Positions 23,936-34,581 of a stretch of DNA of 64,000 nucleotides are shown here, one piece after another. The notes beneath the pieces are model-generated. The model ran no database searches. It was not told the origin of the DNA and saw only the letters and a program-made list of their open reading frames with translations. Numbering within the stretch: the first letter of the stretch is position 1; every line of letters begins with the position of its first letter. Origin of the DNA: Tricholomella constricta (Eukaryota > Basidiomycota > Agaricomycetes > Agaricales > Lyophyllaceae); contig JAACJP010000016.1 in the NCBI GenBank assembly GCA_013368375.1, positions 620,001 through 684,000 of the forward strand, in the 5' to 3' direction. The position numbers were made by a program, and so were the translations under genes.

Positions 23936-26900
23936 CCGACCCACCTCCACGACTTTGAGGATGTTTTCTCCAAGGTCGCGTTCGACGAACTCCCCGATCG
24001 CAAACAGTGGGATCACGCGATTGAGTTGGAGCCGGGCGCTTCACCGTCCGGCACCAAGGTCTACCCACTGTCGCCAGCGGAGCAAGTCGAGCTCGATGCA
24101 TTCCTCAAGGAGAACCTCGAGTCGGGTCGGATCCGTCCGTCGAAGTCGCCCATGGCTTCGCCAGTGTTCTTCATCAAGAAGAAGGATGGTGCGCTCCGGC
24201 TGGTGCAGGACTATCGGACGCTCAACGCGCTTACGGTGAAGAACCGGTACCCACTGCCGCTCATTAGCGAACTGGTGAACAACCTCCGCGGCGCGCGGTA
24301 CTTCACCAAGCTGGACGTCCGATGGGGGTACAACAACGTTCGGATCAAGGAAGGCGACGAGTGGAAGGCAGCGTTTCGGACGAACCGCGGTCTCTTCGAG
24401 CCGCTCGTCATGTTCTTCGGCCTCACGAACAGCCCCGCCACATTCCAGACCATGATGAATGACATCTTCCGCGATCTGATCGCTGAGGGTGTTGTTTGCG
24501 TGTACCTCGACGATATCTTGATTTACACCAAGACTCTCGAGGAACACCGTCGGGTCGCGCGACTCGTGCTGGACCGACTCCGCGAACATAAGTTGTTCTT
24601 AAAGCCCGAGAAATGCGAGTTTGAACAGACCAAGGTCGAGTACCTTGGGCTGATCATCTCGCACGGGCAAGCGGAAATGGATCCGGTCAAGGTCGCTGGA
24701 GTGTCGGAGTGGCCGGCGCCGAGGAACAAGAAGGAGGTGCAAGCGTTCTTGGGTTTCACCAATTTCTACCGACGGTTCATCCAGGACTTCTCGCACCACG
24801 CCCGACCCCTGTTCGATCTGACGGGCAAGGACGTCGCCTGGCGCTGGGAAGCGTCGGAACAGTCGGCCTTTGACCTCCTGAAGTCTGCGATCACGTCGCG
24901 ACCGGTGCTTGCATTCCCCGACGACGACCGACCGTACCGCATCGAAGCTGACTCGTCCGACTTCGCGACGGGCGCGGTCCTGTCGCAAGAGTCGCCGTCC
25001 GATGGCAAGTGGCACCCGGTCGCGTTCTACTCGAAGAGCTTGAACGCAGTCGAGCGGAACTATGAGATCCACGACAAGGAGATGCTGGCGATCATCCGGT
25101 CCCTGGAGGAGTGGCGACATTTTGTGGAAGGCGCAAAGCACAAGGTAGAGATCTTGACCGACCACAAAAACCTTGAGTACTTCCTCACCGCGAAGAAACT
25201 CAATCGGCGGCAAGCCCGCTGGTCGCTCTACCTCGCCAACTTCGACTTTACCCTCCACCACCGTCCGGGACGCAGCATGGGCAAACCCGATGCCCTGTCG
25301 CGTCGCGCTGATCACGGCGACGGAAGTGGCGACAATGCCGACATTGTACTCCTCAAACCCGAGTTCTTCGCGATTCGCGCGACCGAAGGTCTAGTACTGG
25401 TCGGAGAAGAAGACGATGTGCTGAAGGCGATTCGCAAGGGCAATCGCGACGGCGCACAGGAGGACGCGGTCGCGAAAGCGGCGCAACTGGTCAAGGCATC
25501 CAAGACCGCCGGTCGCTCCCTACGCTTCGGCGAGTGGGGGGAGGAAGGCGGTCTGCTCACGTTCCGTGGACGGATCTATGTCCCGAACGTTCCTGACCTC
25601 CGCCGACGCATTGTGGAGCAGCATCATGACTCCAAGGTCGCCGGTCACCCGGGTCGCTGGAAGACGCTCGAGCTGGTGTCGCGCAACTACTGGTGGCCCC
25701 AGATGTCGCGCTTCATCGGTTCATACACCAGCACCTGCGACATGTGCTTGCGCACGAAACCCCGCCGCCAACTCCCCGTCGGACAGCTGCAGCCGCTCCC
25801 AATTCCCGAAGGCCGATGGAATGTCGTATCGGTCGACTTCATCACCGAACTCCCAGAGTCCAACGGCCATGACGCGATCATGAACGTCGTGGATTCAGTC
25901 GGAAAACGCGCGCATTTCATCGCGTCGCACACGACCTGTTCGGCCTTGGGAGCTGCGAATCTCTACCGTCGCCACGTCTGGAAGCTGCACGGTCTCCCCG
26001 ACGCATTCGTCTCCGATCGAGGTCCACAGTTTGTTGCCGAGTTCACGCGCGAACTGTACCGACTCCTGGGTATCAAGCTGTCGGCCTCGACGGCCTACCA
26101 CCCTCAGACCGACGGGCAGACTGAGCGCGTCAACCAGGAGCTGGAACAGTTCTTGCGGGTCTTCTGCAACGAGCGCCAGAACGACTGGGAGGACCTTCTG
26201 CCCGACGCCGAATTCAGTTACAACAACCATGTACATTCGGCGACACAGCAGACCCCTTTCTTGCTCGACACTGGTCGGCATCCGCGCATGGGCTTCGAGC
26301 CTCGTCGGGGCGCTTCCAAGAACGAGTCGGCCGACGAGTTCGTGGAGCGCATGAAGGAAGCACAGGAGGAAGCCAAGGCGGCGCTTTCAAAGGCCAAAGA
26401 CGACATGGAGCGGTATTACAATCAGCGACACGCCCCGACACCCGACTACCAGCCGGGTGACAAGGTGTACTTGGACGCGACCGACATTTCTACGACCCGA
26501 CCGTCTAAGAAATTATCGCATCGCTACCTTGGCCCTTTCGTCGTGCAAAGGCGAGTCGGCCCGCTCGCATACCGCCTCCTGCTGCCTCAGTCCATGAAGC
26601 GCATCCACCCAGTCTTCCACGTCATAAAGCTTGTCCCCGCCGTCGCTGACCCAATCGAAGGTCGACAGTCCGACCCTCCGCCGCCACCAGACATCATCGA
26701 TGACGAACCCCACTACGAAGTCCACAAAATCCTCGACAGTCGCATCTTCCGCAAGAAACTTCAGTACAAAATCTTGTGGAAAGGCTACGGCTATGAAGAA
26801 GCTTCGTGGGAGCCCCGGGAGAACGTCGCCGCACCCGACCTGGTTCGCAAGTTCCACCGCGACAATCCTGATGCTGCGCGCCACATCCGTGGCATCTTCA

Positions 26901-26968
26901 CTCTATCCCCCGCCGTCTTCGCCACCGTCACCCCGCACCGAGCCGTTGCGATTCAAAAGGGGGGGTGA
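23915..26968 (+). CDS. Pol: reverse transcriptase, RNase H, integrase, chromodomain
   Basis: The open frame is uninterrupted to TGA at 26,966-26,968. Reverse transcriptase: SPMASPVFFIKKKDG, LDVRWGYNNVRI and the catalytic YLDD in VCVYLDDILIYT. RNase H: YRIEADSSDFATGAVLS and the DHKNLEYF segment. Integrase: zinc region (H-H-C-C, TCDMCLRTKPRR), DDE core (SVDFITELPE, FVSDRGPQFVAEF, TERVNQELEQ) and GPF-like part (YLGPFVVQRRVG). At the end is a chromodomain (YEVHKILDSR, LWKGYGYEEASWEP), which defines a chromovirus. The chromodomain is known to guide integration in this group. Confidence 0.93.
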   Translation, partial: KSFRDAVPTHLHDFEDVFSKVAFDELPDRKQWDHAIELEPGASPSGTKVYPLSPAEQVELDAFLKENLESGRIRPSKSPMASPVFFIKKKDGALRLVQDYRTLNALTVKNRYPLPLISELVNNLRGARYFTKLDVRWGYNNVRIKEGDEWKAAFRTNRGLFEPLVMFFGLTNSPATFQTMMNDIFRDLIAEGVVCVYLDDILIYTKTLEEHRRVARLVLDRLREHKLFLKPEKCEFEQTKVEYLGLIISHGQAEMDPVKVAGVSEWPAPRNKKEVQAFLGFTNFYRRFIQDFSHHARPLFDLTGKDVAWRWEASEQSAFDLLKSAITSRPVLAFPDDDRPYRIEADSSDFATGAVLSQESPSDGKWHPVAFYSKSLNAVERNYEIHDKEMLAIIRSLEEWRHFVEGAKHKVEILTDHKNLEYFLTAKKLNRRQARWSLYLANFDFTLHHRPGRSMGKPDALSRRADHGDGSGDNADIVLLKPEFFAIRATEGLVLVGEEDDVLKAIRKGNRDGAQEDAVAKAAQLVKASKTAGRSLRFGEWGEEGGLLTFRGRIYVPNVPDLRRRIVEQHHDSKVAGHPGRWKTLELVSRNYWWPQMSRFIGSYTSTCDMCLRTKPRRQLPVGQLQPLPIPEGRWNVVSVDFITELPESNGHDAIMNVVDSVGKRAHFIASHTTCSALGAANLYRRHVWKLHGLPDAFVSDRGPQFVAEFTRELYRLLGIKLSASTAYHPQTDGQTERVNQELEQFLRVFCNERQNDWEDLLPDAEFSYNNHVHSATQQTPFLLDTGRHPRMGFEPRRGASKNESADEFVERMKEAQEEAKAALSKAKDDMERYYNQRHAPTPDYQPGDKVYLDATDISTTRPSKKLSHRYLGPFVVQRRVGPLAYRLLLPQSMKRIHPVFHVIKLVPAVADPIEGRQSDPPPPPDIIDDEPHYEVHKILDSRIFRKKLQYKILWKGYGYEEASWEPRENVAAPDLVRKFHRDNPDAARHIRGIFTLSPAVFATVTPHRAVAIQKGG
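26955..26968 (+). promoter_or_regulatory. Polypurine tract
   Basis: AAAAGGGGGGGTGA directly precedes the 3' LTR. It is the expected priming site for plus-strand synthesis and overlaps the pol stop codon. Confidence 0.85.
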
Positions 26969-27472
26969 TGTCAGGGGAACTCTCGTTCACGATCTCCGAC
27001 GCTCACGGATCGTTCCCCGACTCACGCGCTCGCCCCCGACCGACCGATCGCGATCCCGACCCGACGCTCCGACCCAAGCGTCGGTGTACATACTTACTCA
27101 CTTCCTGTCGCTTCCCCTCACTCCCCGCGCGCGCCCGACGCCGATCCCGACCACCCGACATCCCGACGTCGGCTGCCCCGCCTCGTGCCCGTACCCTGGG
27201 CCACGAGGATCGGACAGCGTCGGGAACGTGTCCATACACGCGCCGCACACCATTCGTTATTATTACATGTACAGTACACTCTGGAGGACCGGCCCTCACG
27301 TCCTACACTCGTATATAGTCGGCCCCCTGGCATTTGGGAATCCTTTACACTATTCTCTTCGGATTCCCTCTTGCCAGGTAAGCCTTACTTACCTTCGTTA
27401 CTGTATATCAATATAACTTCGGATTCCCCCTTGCCAGTGTGATAGCGCTCCACTGTAAGGGTTGCCCTAACA
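26969..27472 (+). repeat. 3' LTR
   Basis: 504 bp, same as the 5' LTR except for one visible change (T at 27,368). Followed by the CTACA duplication. Confidence 0.93.
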
Positions 27473-28082
27473 CTACAGGGACCAACTCTTCCTGTGGTTC
27501 CCTTACCCTCAAGCTCGCGTCAGCCATTAAATGCACTGAGTCGTGCAGTTCCATCAACCCCGTTCCCAACACCGTCTACTGTAGAGCTCAGCCCAGCCTG
27601 GAATCCGTCTTCTCGGACACCAAACCCATTTACTGCATTCTGTAAGATTCTATTGACAAGTTGTTTCTTTGATTACTGACGCTTTTGTCGCAGCTTGTAA
27701 TCCGTGGATAGAAAATCCTTTACTGGCAGGCAAGCGAATCAAAATGATAGTGAAGGATACACGACCTATCATCGGCAAACCAGGATGGGAAAATGGAAAT
27801 TTCGAGGGAAGGCTAGGAATATGGGCGGGGGTCGAGGGAGGATTGGTCAAGCTTACTACTATCCAGTCTACACTTCTAGTCCCTGATAAGTACGTGCGAC
27901 CCCTCAGACCTACTGTCAAGGGCCAGACTGCTGTCGTCCTTGAAGATGGCTCTATCACAGGCGTCGAGTACTATATCATCAGCTTAGATGGAGATCGGTG
28001 TATAGTACGACCTCGGAATGCAAAGAATGATCCTAAGAATAGACTAGATGTAGATATCAGTTCTTTAGGAGTCGTTGCTTGA
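27473..28082 (+). pseudogene. Spt5-like gene, 3' part (CTR-like tail and last KOW-like region)
   Basis: Coding resumes directly after the duplicated CTACA. Exons are 27,478-27,641 and 27,694-28,082. The first part is Ser/Thr/Pro-rich and holds LSPAWNPSSRTP, which closely resembles the TPAWN-S-R-TP type repeat of the Spt5 C-terminal region in fungi. The last exon encodes LAGKRIKMIVKDTRPIIG and GVEYYIISLDGDRCIVRP, a KOW-like module as found in long Spt5 proteins, and ends at GVVA-stop. The combination argues strongly for Spt5 descent. Removing the retrotransposon would rejoin the frame. Confidence 0.8.
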
Positions 28083-29390
28083 TTTTACATGCTCTAATTC
28101 TTCACTCGTTATTATATACTTCCTACAAACTACATACTTAGCCTTGAAATAACCTTACTCGTATGCCCCCGCTCACATGTGAGCGGGGATGGTGTGAACA
28201 TGAGTCGCCAGTTCATTTTGATGTCCACAAACCAGCCTCTGCAGTTGGAGCTACTGGAGTGTTACCCAGTGGACTTGGCGCCCTGGGAACCAGAGTGCGA
28301 CATCAATTTTCAGGTGCTCCATGGACTATGGTTCGACACACACCTGACCTTTAAGTTGTTGTTGCAGCCTTATTAAGGTGTATGCACTACTTAAAGATGC
28401 ACGAATCCTGCAGCCCAATATGGGTGAATGAGAGTGCAGTATGTCTGTGTGCGCCATCACATCCTTAAAATCTTTATTCTCGTATGGCCTTGGAAGTTCA
28501 AGGTGTGTATAAATCATTATCTAGTGTCCGCTTTTACTGAACTATGAGTACAAGAGGTGAATTGCGAGCTCCAGCTTGACCCGCAGCTACACCTTTGTCG
28601 AGTTCCGCTCCCAACGTTAATGTGACGCCGAAGATGCCTACTATGAAATGTATGTCGTCCCCCCCCCCCCTTTACCCTTCACTCAACTGCCTCTACCAGG
28701 CACAGCTGCTACTTTGAAGGCTCCCGCCTAAGCATCCAGGTATATATACATCCCCTGCCGCTTTCGTTGGCTACTAACCACACTCGCAGTGGGCCAAAAA
28801 TCCCCCCTCCTCTGTCTGGCGCTACGAGCGCCATGCGTCCCCCCCACTGCCACCCCCAATACCGAGAGCACTGTGACCATGATCGCGACTGCTCCCGCAG
28901 CCCCCGCTGCCACATCCGCTGGGATGACCGCCATGATGACCGCGACCGCCGGTGCTCCCGGAGCCCCGAACACCGCCGCCGCGACGACCGCACCAGTACA
29001 CCGCTCCCACCGCTCACTGAGGATGTTATTATGAGCTCCAAGGACATCGTGGCACCCCGACAGGAGTGCCCTGCCCCTTTTCAATATCACAATGCACGTC
29101 GAGCTGTGTTGGTAGGTGCCGCATCCTCGCCATTATGCAATAGCTAATTTTCACTCTCCTATAGCTGTGCCCCTACTTAATGCGAAGGGCGAGTGAGGAA
29201 TTTTGATATATAATCTACCGTAATGTCGCACAGCAAGGCCTGCATCAGAGCGCAATGTACTTTTGTAGTGTATTTTTGTGTTGTACCGCGTCGGTCATGT
29301 GCAAACCCGATCAATTCTGGGCTTGCTGCACTGTTACCGCGACACGCTGCCCTCATTTCTCGGTCCTTGTTGCTGATTTTTTTTGGCAAT
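28083..29390 (+). other. Spacer with a doubtful small Arg/Pro-rich frame
   Basis: A frame at 28,767-29,147 gives a 126-residue protein rich in Arg, Asp, His and Pro (RRCSRSPEHRRRDD). GT-AG-like signals surround it (AG before 28,791, GT near 29,112), so it could be an exon of a cargo gene, but no family is recognised and composition alone could explain it. At 28,167-28,188 there is a perfect 22-bp palindrome with half-site CCCCGCTCACA. Confidence 0.35.
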
Positions 29391-32300
29391 ATGCGGCCTA
29401 GGCTAAGCAAAAAGATGAAGAGTGCAACTTCAAGTCCCAGCACACCACGATCTTACACACCAATCCCTGGTCCTAGCCGTCCTCATCATCTTAGCCGTCC
29501 TGACGGCATTCGTCCCCTTGTGTATCTACACCATGGAGAATCTCTCATTCAGCAGCCTAACCTCCTGCGAATCCCTGGACAGGTCGGATTTGCAGGTGAT
29601 CGTCCCCTCGACACAAACACATCCCCCGCTCCACCCGCTGAGAATGCTGATCCATTTTCTGAAAACATGCTGGAGGATGATCTCACATACGTTCTCCCTT
29701 CAACTGTAGACCCCGCGCAGACTCGTTATCGCAAGAAGCGGTTCAATCAGTCCAATCGCTGGATGGTGGAGGTCATTCCAAGCCTTGTTATTCCCTATAT
29801 GCATTATCTCAGCATGTCCTTGTCTTTGCGGCTTGACGTGACACCAGAGGTGTCGTGCATATGCGAAGGCCCCAGGAGGGTATTTGGCATTATAGTAGTC
29901 AAATTTTCAGGTGTGTTGCAATGTGATCTGGACGTTTGCAAGTCACTAATCAAATTTATCAGTTCTCGAGTCCACAAGAATCAATACCTGTGAATGTGCG
30001 CCGGCCGCATTGCAACTCATCAAAATGGGACTTTTTCCATGCTCGCCCATCGCTCCTACTCTGGCTGTTGATGTTCGAGTTTTGGACTTTGTTACCCGTC
30101 TTTTTGTCCACATTCCACCCAATAATACAGCATGGTGTCGTACAGTGGAGGAATTCCTTGATTCGCAGGGCTACAAGCTCACAACACAGGTCGGTGTCTC
30201 ATACATCAAAGATTTTACATGTCCTGACAAACCTAACGTGCAGGGCTCACTACGAAGGCAGTTTTCAAATGCGTTGCAGTGGTATAACATGCTCCAGGAC
30301 GCCACCACCAAACATGTCGATATGGAGCTCACACAAGTGCGGAGGGTGGTAACCGGTGACCGACATGGTAGTCTGGTAGACGGCAGTGCCAACATTGAAC
30401 ATTCCACGGCCCCTCCTACACCAAGTCGTCACCGTGTAACTGTTGAGGCCTTGGACACCGAGGATGAAGAAATCTATGAACCCCACTCTCCCTCAAAACG
30501 ACGACGAGCAGCCGAAGAGGAAGATCCATTTAGCATGTCTTCTCAGCCTTTTCCTGTACCAGTTGCTCGAGGACGGCCCAGTGATTATCTTCGAACTCGA
30601 TGCCCTCTTTGCTTTGGAGGAGAGTATCCACGACAGGAAAACTCAGGGTAGGTGGTATCTTGCACATCAGAATCAATATATATTCAAATTGTCTTCAGTC
30701 CAGACGCTATTGTATGTGTCGATGCATGCTTCACGCAGAAACGCAATAAGCAGGCACGAGACCCAGTCCGCACCCACCCAAGGACAGTTTTCGTTCCCGA
30801 GTCAGACACAATTCACATGGCCCGCTATGTTGAGAGTGTTCGCCCAACCAGATCTAAACCACGCAAGCAGAGCCGTCGACAGGATGATGAACAGGATGAC
30901 AAATATGAGGGACCTTTACGTGTTCCAAAGTCAGTGCTGGATGGGTGTGAGGCAGGATTCACGGCAGCTGATGATGCAAGGACCAAGGCGAGCACCCAGT
31001 TCTTTGATGATACTGCACTGATGGCTTTGCTTTGCCGTCACGACCGAGTACTCTGGATTGTCAATATGCGGTCTGCTGGCGAGAAACAGCACTACACCCT
31101 GGTCCTCATTGAGACCCTCTTTCAACACCTACCTCTCTCCTTTCAGATCGGGCTCCTCTACGACATTGGCTGCCAGCTCCACCGCAGCTGTATCAAATGG
31201 GGTTTTCTTGACCGTTATCTTCATCGTTTGACCTTTGCGATCTCTGTCTTCCATGCATTTGGTCACCAATGGGCATGTCAAATTATTTACCATCCACGCA
31301 AATGTGAAGGGTTTGGACTTTCGGATGGTGAAGGCTGTGAGCGCTTCTGGCACTCAATCAGTAAGCTTATTTCTTACCTGCGAGTCTGCGGTGTAAGTTT
31401 TCTGATATTCATAATTTTCTTTTTGACTGATAATACAATTTTTAGTACCATCAACGGATCTACACCCTTGATCGTCAGGTCCAGCAAGCAGACAGAGAAG
31501 GCCTCGTAAAGCTAGTAACATGGCTGTTGCGTCGTACCAGACATTGTCAAGAAAAACGTTGTACAGCTGAAGAAGTCTTGCATGCCTGCGGAAAATCGGA
31601 GGAGCTTCTTCGGAATGAGTGGAACTCACAAGTTGAGGCACAAACAAAGCCATTACCACGTGAGTCACCCACCAAACAACTTCCACAATATCTGAGCACC
31701 TTTTCCAGGTCGATCAAAAAACCAAGGCAAGAATGCAGTCGAGGAGGCAATCCGCCAGCGGAAGGCACGTGACATTCTCAAGCAACGTGTGACAGATTCA
31801 GAAAACATCATCTTGGATCCTCATGTTGACTTTGTTGATATTGGCCGTGCTGAGATGCAAATAGCTGACTTGCGCACCCAGCTGGAGCATGCAGAAGCTG
31901 CTGTCAGGAGCAAAGAACGTGCTCTGGGGGTTGACGAGCGGGCAGAGTTGCGTCGTCTGGCTGGCAATCCATTTATTGCAGCCCGGATGAATGCTCGTGC
32001 ATTGAAGATGCGCTTACGGGAGAAACTGCGGGCCCGCAAGTTTGAGATGGACCGTGTAGAGCGATCATTTCGCAAGCAGGTGAACGGTAAGTGTTTTTCA
32101 AAGCAATTTGATCACAGCAGGCTTATAGGATATTTAGAGCAGAAGGTCCACTCACATACTGAGGCCTCTGTTCGAAGGCGTGATCCTAGCATTCAACAGC
32201 TGGCACGTGACTACAACAAGCTTTGTGATGTCATGCAGTCTTTGATAGACTCTAGGAAGGCTCCCCATGGTGCTATCTGCCCACCTCATATTGAAACAAA

Positions 32301-32902
32301 AGGGCTGTTTGCTCTGGATGTTGATGATGAGATCTGGCAAGATGTGGGCTTGGAAGAGGACATATCAAATGAGCCACCCCTCTGGCTGTCTGATGACCAT
32401 GTGAGAGATGGAATCAAAGCTCGCCTTGAGCTTGATCGATGTGTAGAAGAGGAAAGAAGGCTGGTACATGAGCGAAGAGCACTTCAAATCTGGTTTTCTG
32501 AGGAATGGAAGGTAATCTGTAATGCAATCAACTCCACTGGTATTTTCTTTTTGATTTCATTGTGATTGGGCCTTTGTTAACCTTCTTTTTTCAGACTCTT
32601 CATCTCTCAAATATCAATTTGAAGTCAGAAGACGTGACCTTCTTCGCCTCTACGTTACATGGCAATTGCCCCTGCGCACTCTTCATACAGGTCAAGATCC
32701 ACTTCCAGAATGGGGACCTACACAGCAAGAGCTGCTCAATGCCAGCATTGATCAGGTAACAGCTGCATCTGTTGATCAGAATGATAATGAATCTTCTGAA
32801 GATGAACTCAATGAAGAGTTTGATATTGATATTGACAATTACTTGGTGGAGACTTTAGATGCATTAGATTTTGCAGCCTCATATCGTAATGAGACAGAGT
32901 AA
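29391..32902 (+). CDS. KDZ-family transposase (CxC cluster, RNase H-fold core, coiled-coil tail)
   Basis: Eight exons fit: 29,391-29,910, 29,963-30,189, 30,244-30,647, 30,699-31,392, 31,446-31,659, 31,709-32,086, 32,138-32,518 and 32,595-32,902, about 1,040 residues. A Cys cluster near the front (VSCICEGPRR ... INTCECAPAALQLIKMGLFP) matches the CxC module of KDZ proteins. The core follows: RTRCPLCFGG, IVCVDACFTQKR (first Asp), GLLYDIGCQLHRSC, ISVFHAFGHQWACQ and SDGEGCERFWHSIS (acidic residues of the RNase H fold). The tail is helical and charged and closes with LPEWGPTQQEL and an acidic end. The seventh donor (32,519 against 32,512) was chosen because only it keeps the expected C-terminal frame. 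No stop or frameshift was seen, so the gene may be functional. Confidence 0.88.
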
Positions 32903-33019
32903 CTAGAAGATCAATTGACACTTATGGCCTGTTTGCCCCTTTTCCAATATTCCTAACAATTACTAAATACCCTGTACCATGTGTAACCTTATATATGAGA
33001 AGCTCATGTGTTATATAAA

Positions 33020-33720
33020 CCATATATGGTCTTGCCCAGTTATATTGGCCTTGCCCATACTGAAATATGGGAGTCCCATATATGATATTCAAACACATTG
33101 GTCTTGCCCATCTGGTCAAGTACCACTGCATGTTGGGAATCCCATGTGCTGTATAAATTACATATGGTCTTGCCCAGTTGTAGTGGTCTTGCCCATCTGG
33201 TCCAGTACTACTGCATGTTGGGAATCCCATGTGCTGTATAAATTACATATGGTCTTGCCCAGTTGTAGTGGTCTTGCCCATCTGGTCCAGTACCACTGCA
33301 TGCTGGGAATCCCGCATGTTGTATAAATTACATATGGTCTTGCCCAGTTGTAGTGGTCTTGCCCATCTGGTCCAGTACCACTGCATGTTGGGAATCCCGC
33401 ATGCTGTATAAATTACATATGGTCTTGCCCAGTTGTAGTGGTCTTGCCCATACTGAGATATGGGAGTCCCATATATGATGATTAAACACATTGGTCTTGC
33501 CCATCTGGTCCAGTACCACTGCATGTCGGGAATCCCATGTGCTGTATAAATTACATATGGTCTTGCCCAGTTGTAGTGGTCTTGCCCATGGGAGTCCCAT
33601 ATATGATAATTAAACACATTGGTCTTGCCCATCTGGTCCAGTACCATTGCATGTTGGGAATCCCGCATGCTTATAATATGTAACCATACTGGAATATGAG
33701 AGTCGCATGTATGATAATTA
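33020..33720 (+). repeat. KDZ right subterminal array, 85-bp unit
   Basis: CATATGGTCTTGCCCAGTTG recurs at 33,161, 33,246, 33,331 and 33,416 (85 bp) and again at 33,554 after an inserted 53-bp block. Units carry TGGTCTTGCCCATCTGGTCC and GGGAATCCC. The motif GGTCTTGCCCA is the reverse complement of the left-array core. The stretch 33,720-34,134 shows nothing else. Confidence 0.88.
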
Positions 33721-34134
33721 AACATATTGATCTTGCTCATCTGCAGTACCACTGTACATATACACTTTAATGAACCCCTTCCCAGATGAATAGCACATGT
33801 CTTGCATCAGGAGTAAATAACATGTAGTCTTATTATCTCCTCACAATCTCATCTGGACACATCTGAACATATTGCAAACTTGAGTATTGTATAGGGAACC
33901 AAATATTTGATTACCCATCACATGGAGCACTGAACGGAACATTGTGCCATAATCACACGTAGTTCAAATACATTTTGAAATGCATGCAATTGCTGTAGTG
34001 CTTACAAAGAAAAAATTCTCACTGCATGGTGCGACAGCTTAAAGAATGTGTCATAATCACTTTATAGCTCCAAATACATCAACAGTTGTTTAAGGCATGT
34101 CACACTCAAAGTAGGATTACCACAGACAGTTGGC

Positions 34135-34504
34135 TTTTTTGTATCTAATCAAATTTTTATTTGTTTGTCCAGGACTATGCCTGCTTGAGAAAACTGACAT
34201 GATGCTCATTGAAGCTTTCTAAGTGCCTGGATGAACTATGTTTTATTGTGTACGGCCTTGGCTATAAGTGTGACATGACAAGCCCAGTTCCAAGTGCCTG
34301 ATTGAACCATGTTTTATTATGTATGGTCTTGGCTAAAGTGTGACGTGACATGCTGGGCTTGCCCATATTTCTTGGGCAGCCCCACATTACAGTTGGACAA
34401 GATTACAATACTTGGCACTCCCTGGGCATGGTCGGGAAAGACCAATATGGGAAGACCATGCCTAATTATGGGATTCCCAGGGGGGGTGGTCCTGAACCAT
34501 GGTC
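34135..34504 (-). repeat. KDZ inner terminal repeat, right side
   Basis: Reverse complement of 11,983-12,272. It has one extra internal duplication of about 70 bp around 34,225-34,330 (GAACTATGTTTTATTGTG repeated as GAACCATGTTTTATTATG). Confidence 0.82.
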
Positions 34505-34581
34505 TAGGGCCTAGTTAGGGTAGTCTTTCACAGTGGGACTGACTACCCTAATAAGGGGTCTCCAGGGGGTTGACTGAAGTG
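34505..34581 (-). repeat. KDZ right terminal inverted repeat
   Basis: 77 bp identical in reverse to 7,401-7,477. Followed by the target duplication TCAGGAC. Confidence 0.93.

Larger units (their letters stand above)
21079..27472 (+). mobile_element. Ty3/gypsy LTR retrotransposon (chromovirus), 6.4 kb
   Basis: Two 504-bp LTRs (TGTCAGGGG ... CCTAACA), a 5-bp duplication CTACA (21,074-21,078 and 27,473-27,477), gag with a zinc knuckle, and pol with protease, reverse transcriptase, RNase H, integrase and chromodomain. It is clearly more GC-rich than the KDZ sequence around it. It sits in the sense orientation in the Spt5-like exon. The LTRs differ at one position that I can see (21,478 C, 27,368 T), so the insertion is recent. 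Confidence 0.95.
7401..34581. mobile_element. Giant KDZ-class DNA transposon with Spt5-like cargo (27.2 kb, about 16.3 kb without nested insertions)
   Basis: The ends are a 77-bp perfect inverted repeat (7,401-7,477 and 34,505-34,581) starting CACTTCAGTCAACCCC. Beyond it, homology continues for about 290-370 bp (11,983-12,272 against 34,135-34,504). A 7-bp direct repeat TCAGGAC flanks it at 7,394-7,400 and 34,582-34,588. It contains one KDZ transposase gene, an Spt5-like gene, an unknown minus-strand gene, a palindromic minisatellite and subterminal tandem arrays. KDZ elements in mushrooms are known for carrying TET/JBP genes; I found none here. Two later insertions interrupt it. Confidence 0.88.

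Noticed and set aside
28767..29147. Arg/Asp-rich protein as a confirmed gene
   Set aside because: RS-like composition and plausible splice signals only; kept as a doubtful frame within the spacer entry.
7401..34581. Search for a TET/JBP dioxygenase, the usual KDZ cargo
   Set aside because: No frame shows the expected His-x-Asp and distal His/Arg pattern; the cargo genes seen are the Spt5-like gene and an unknown protein.
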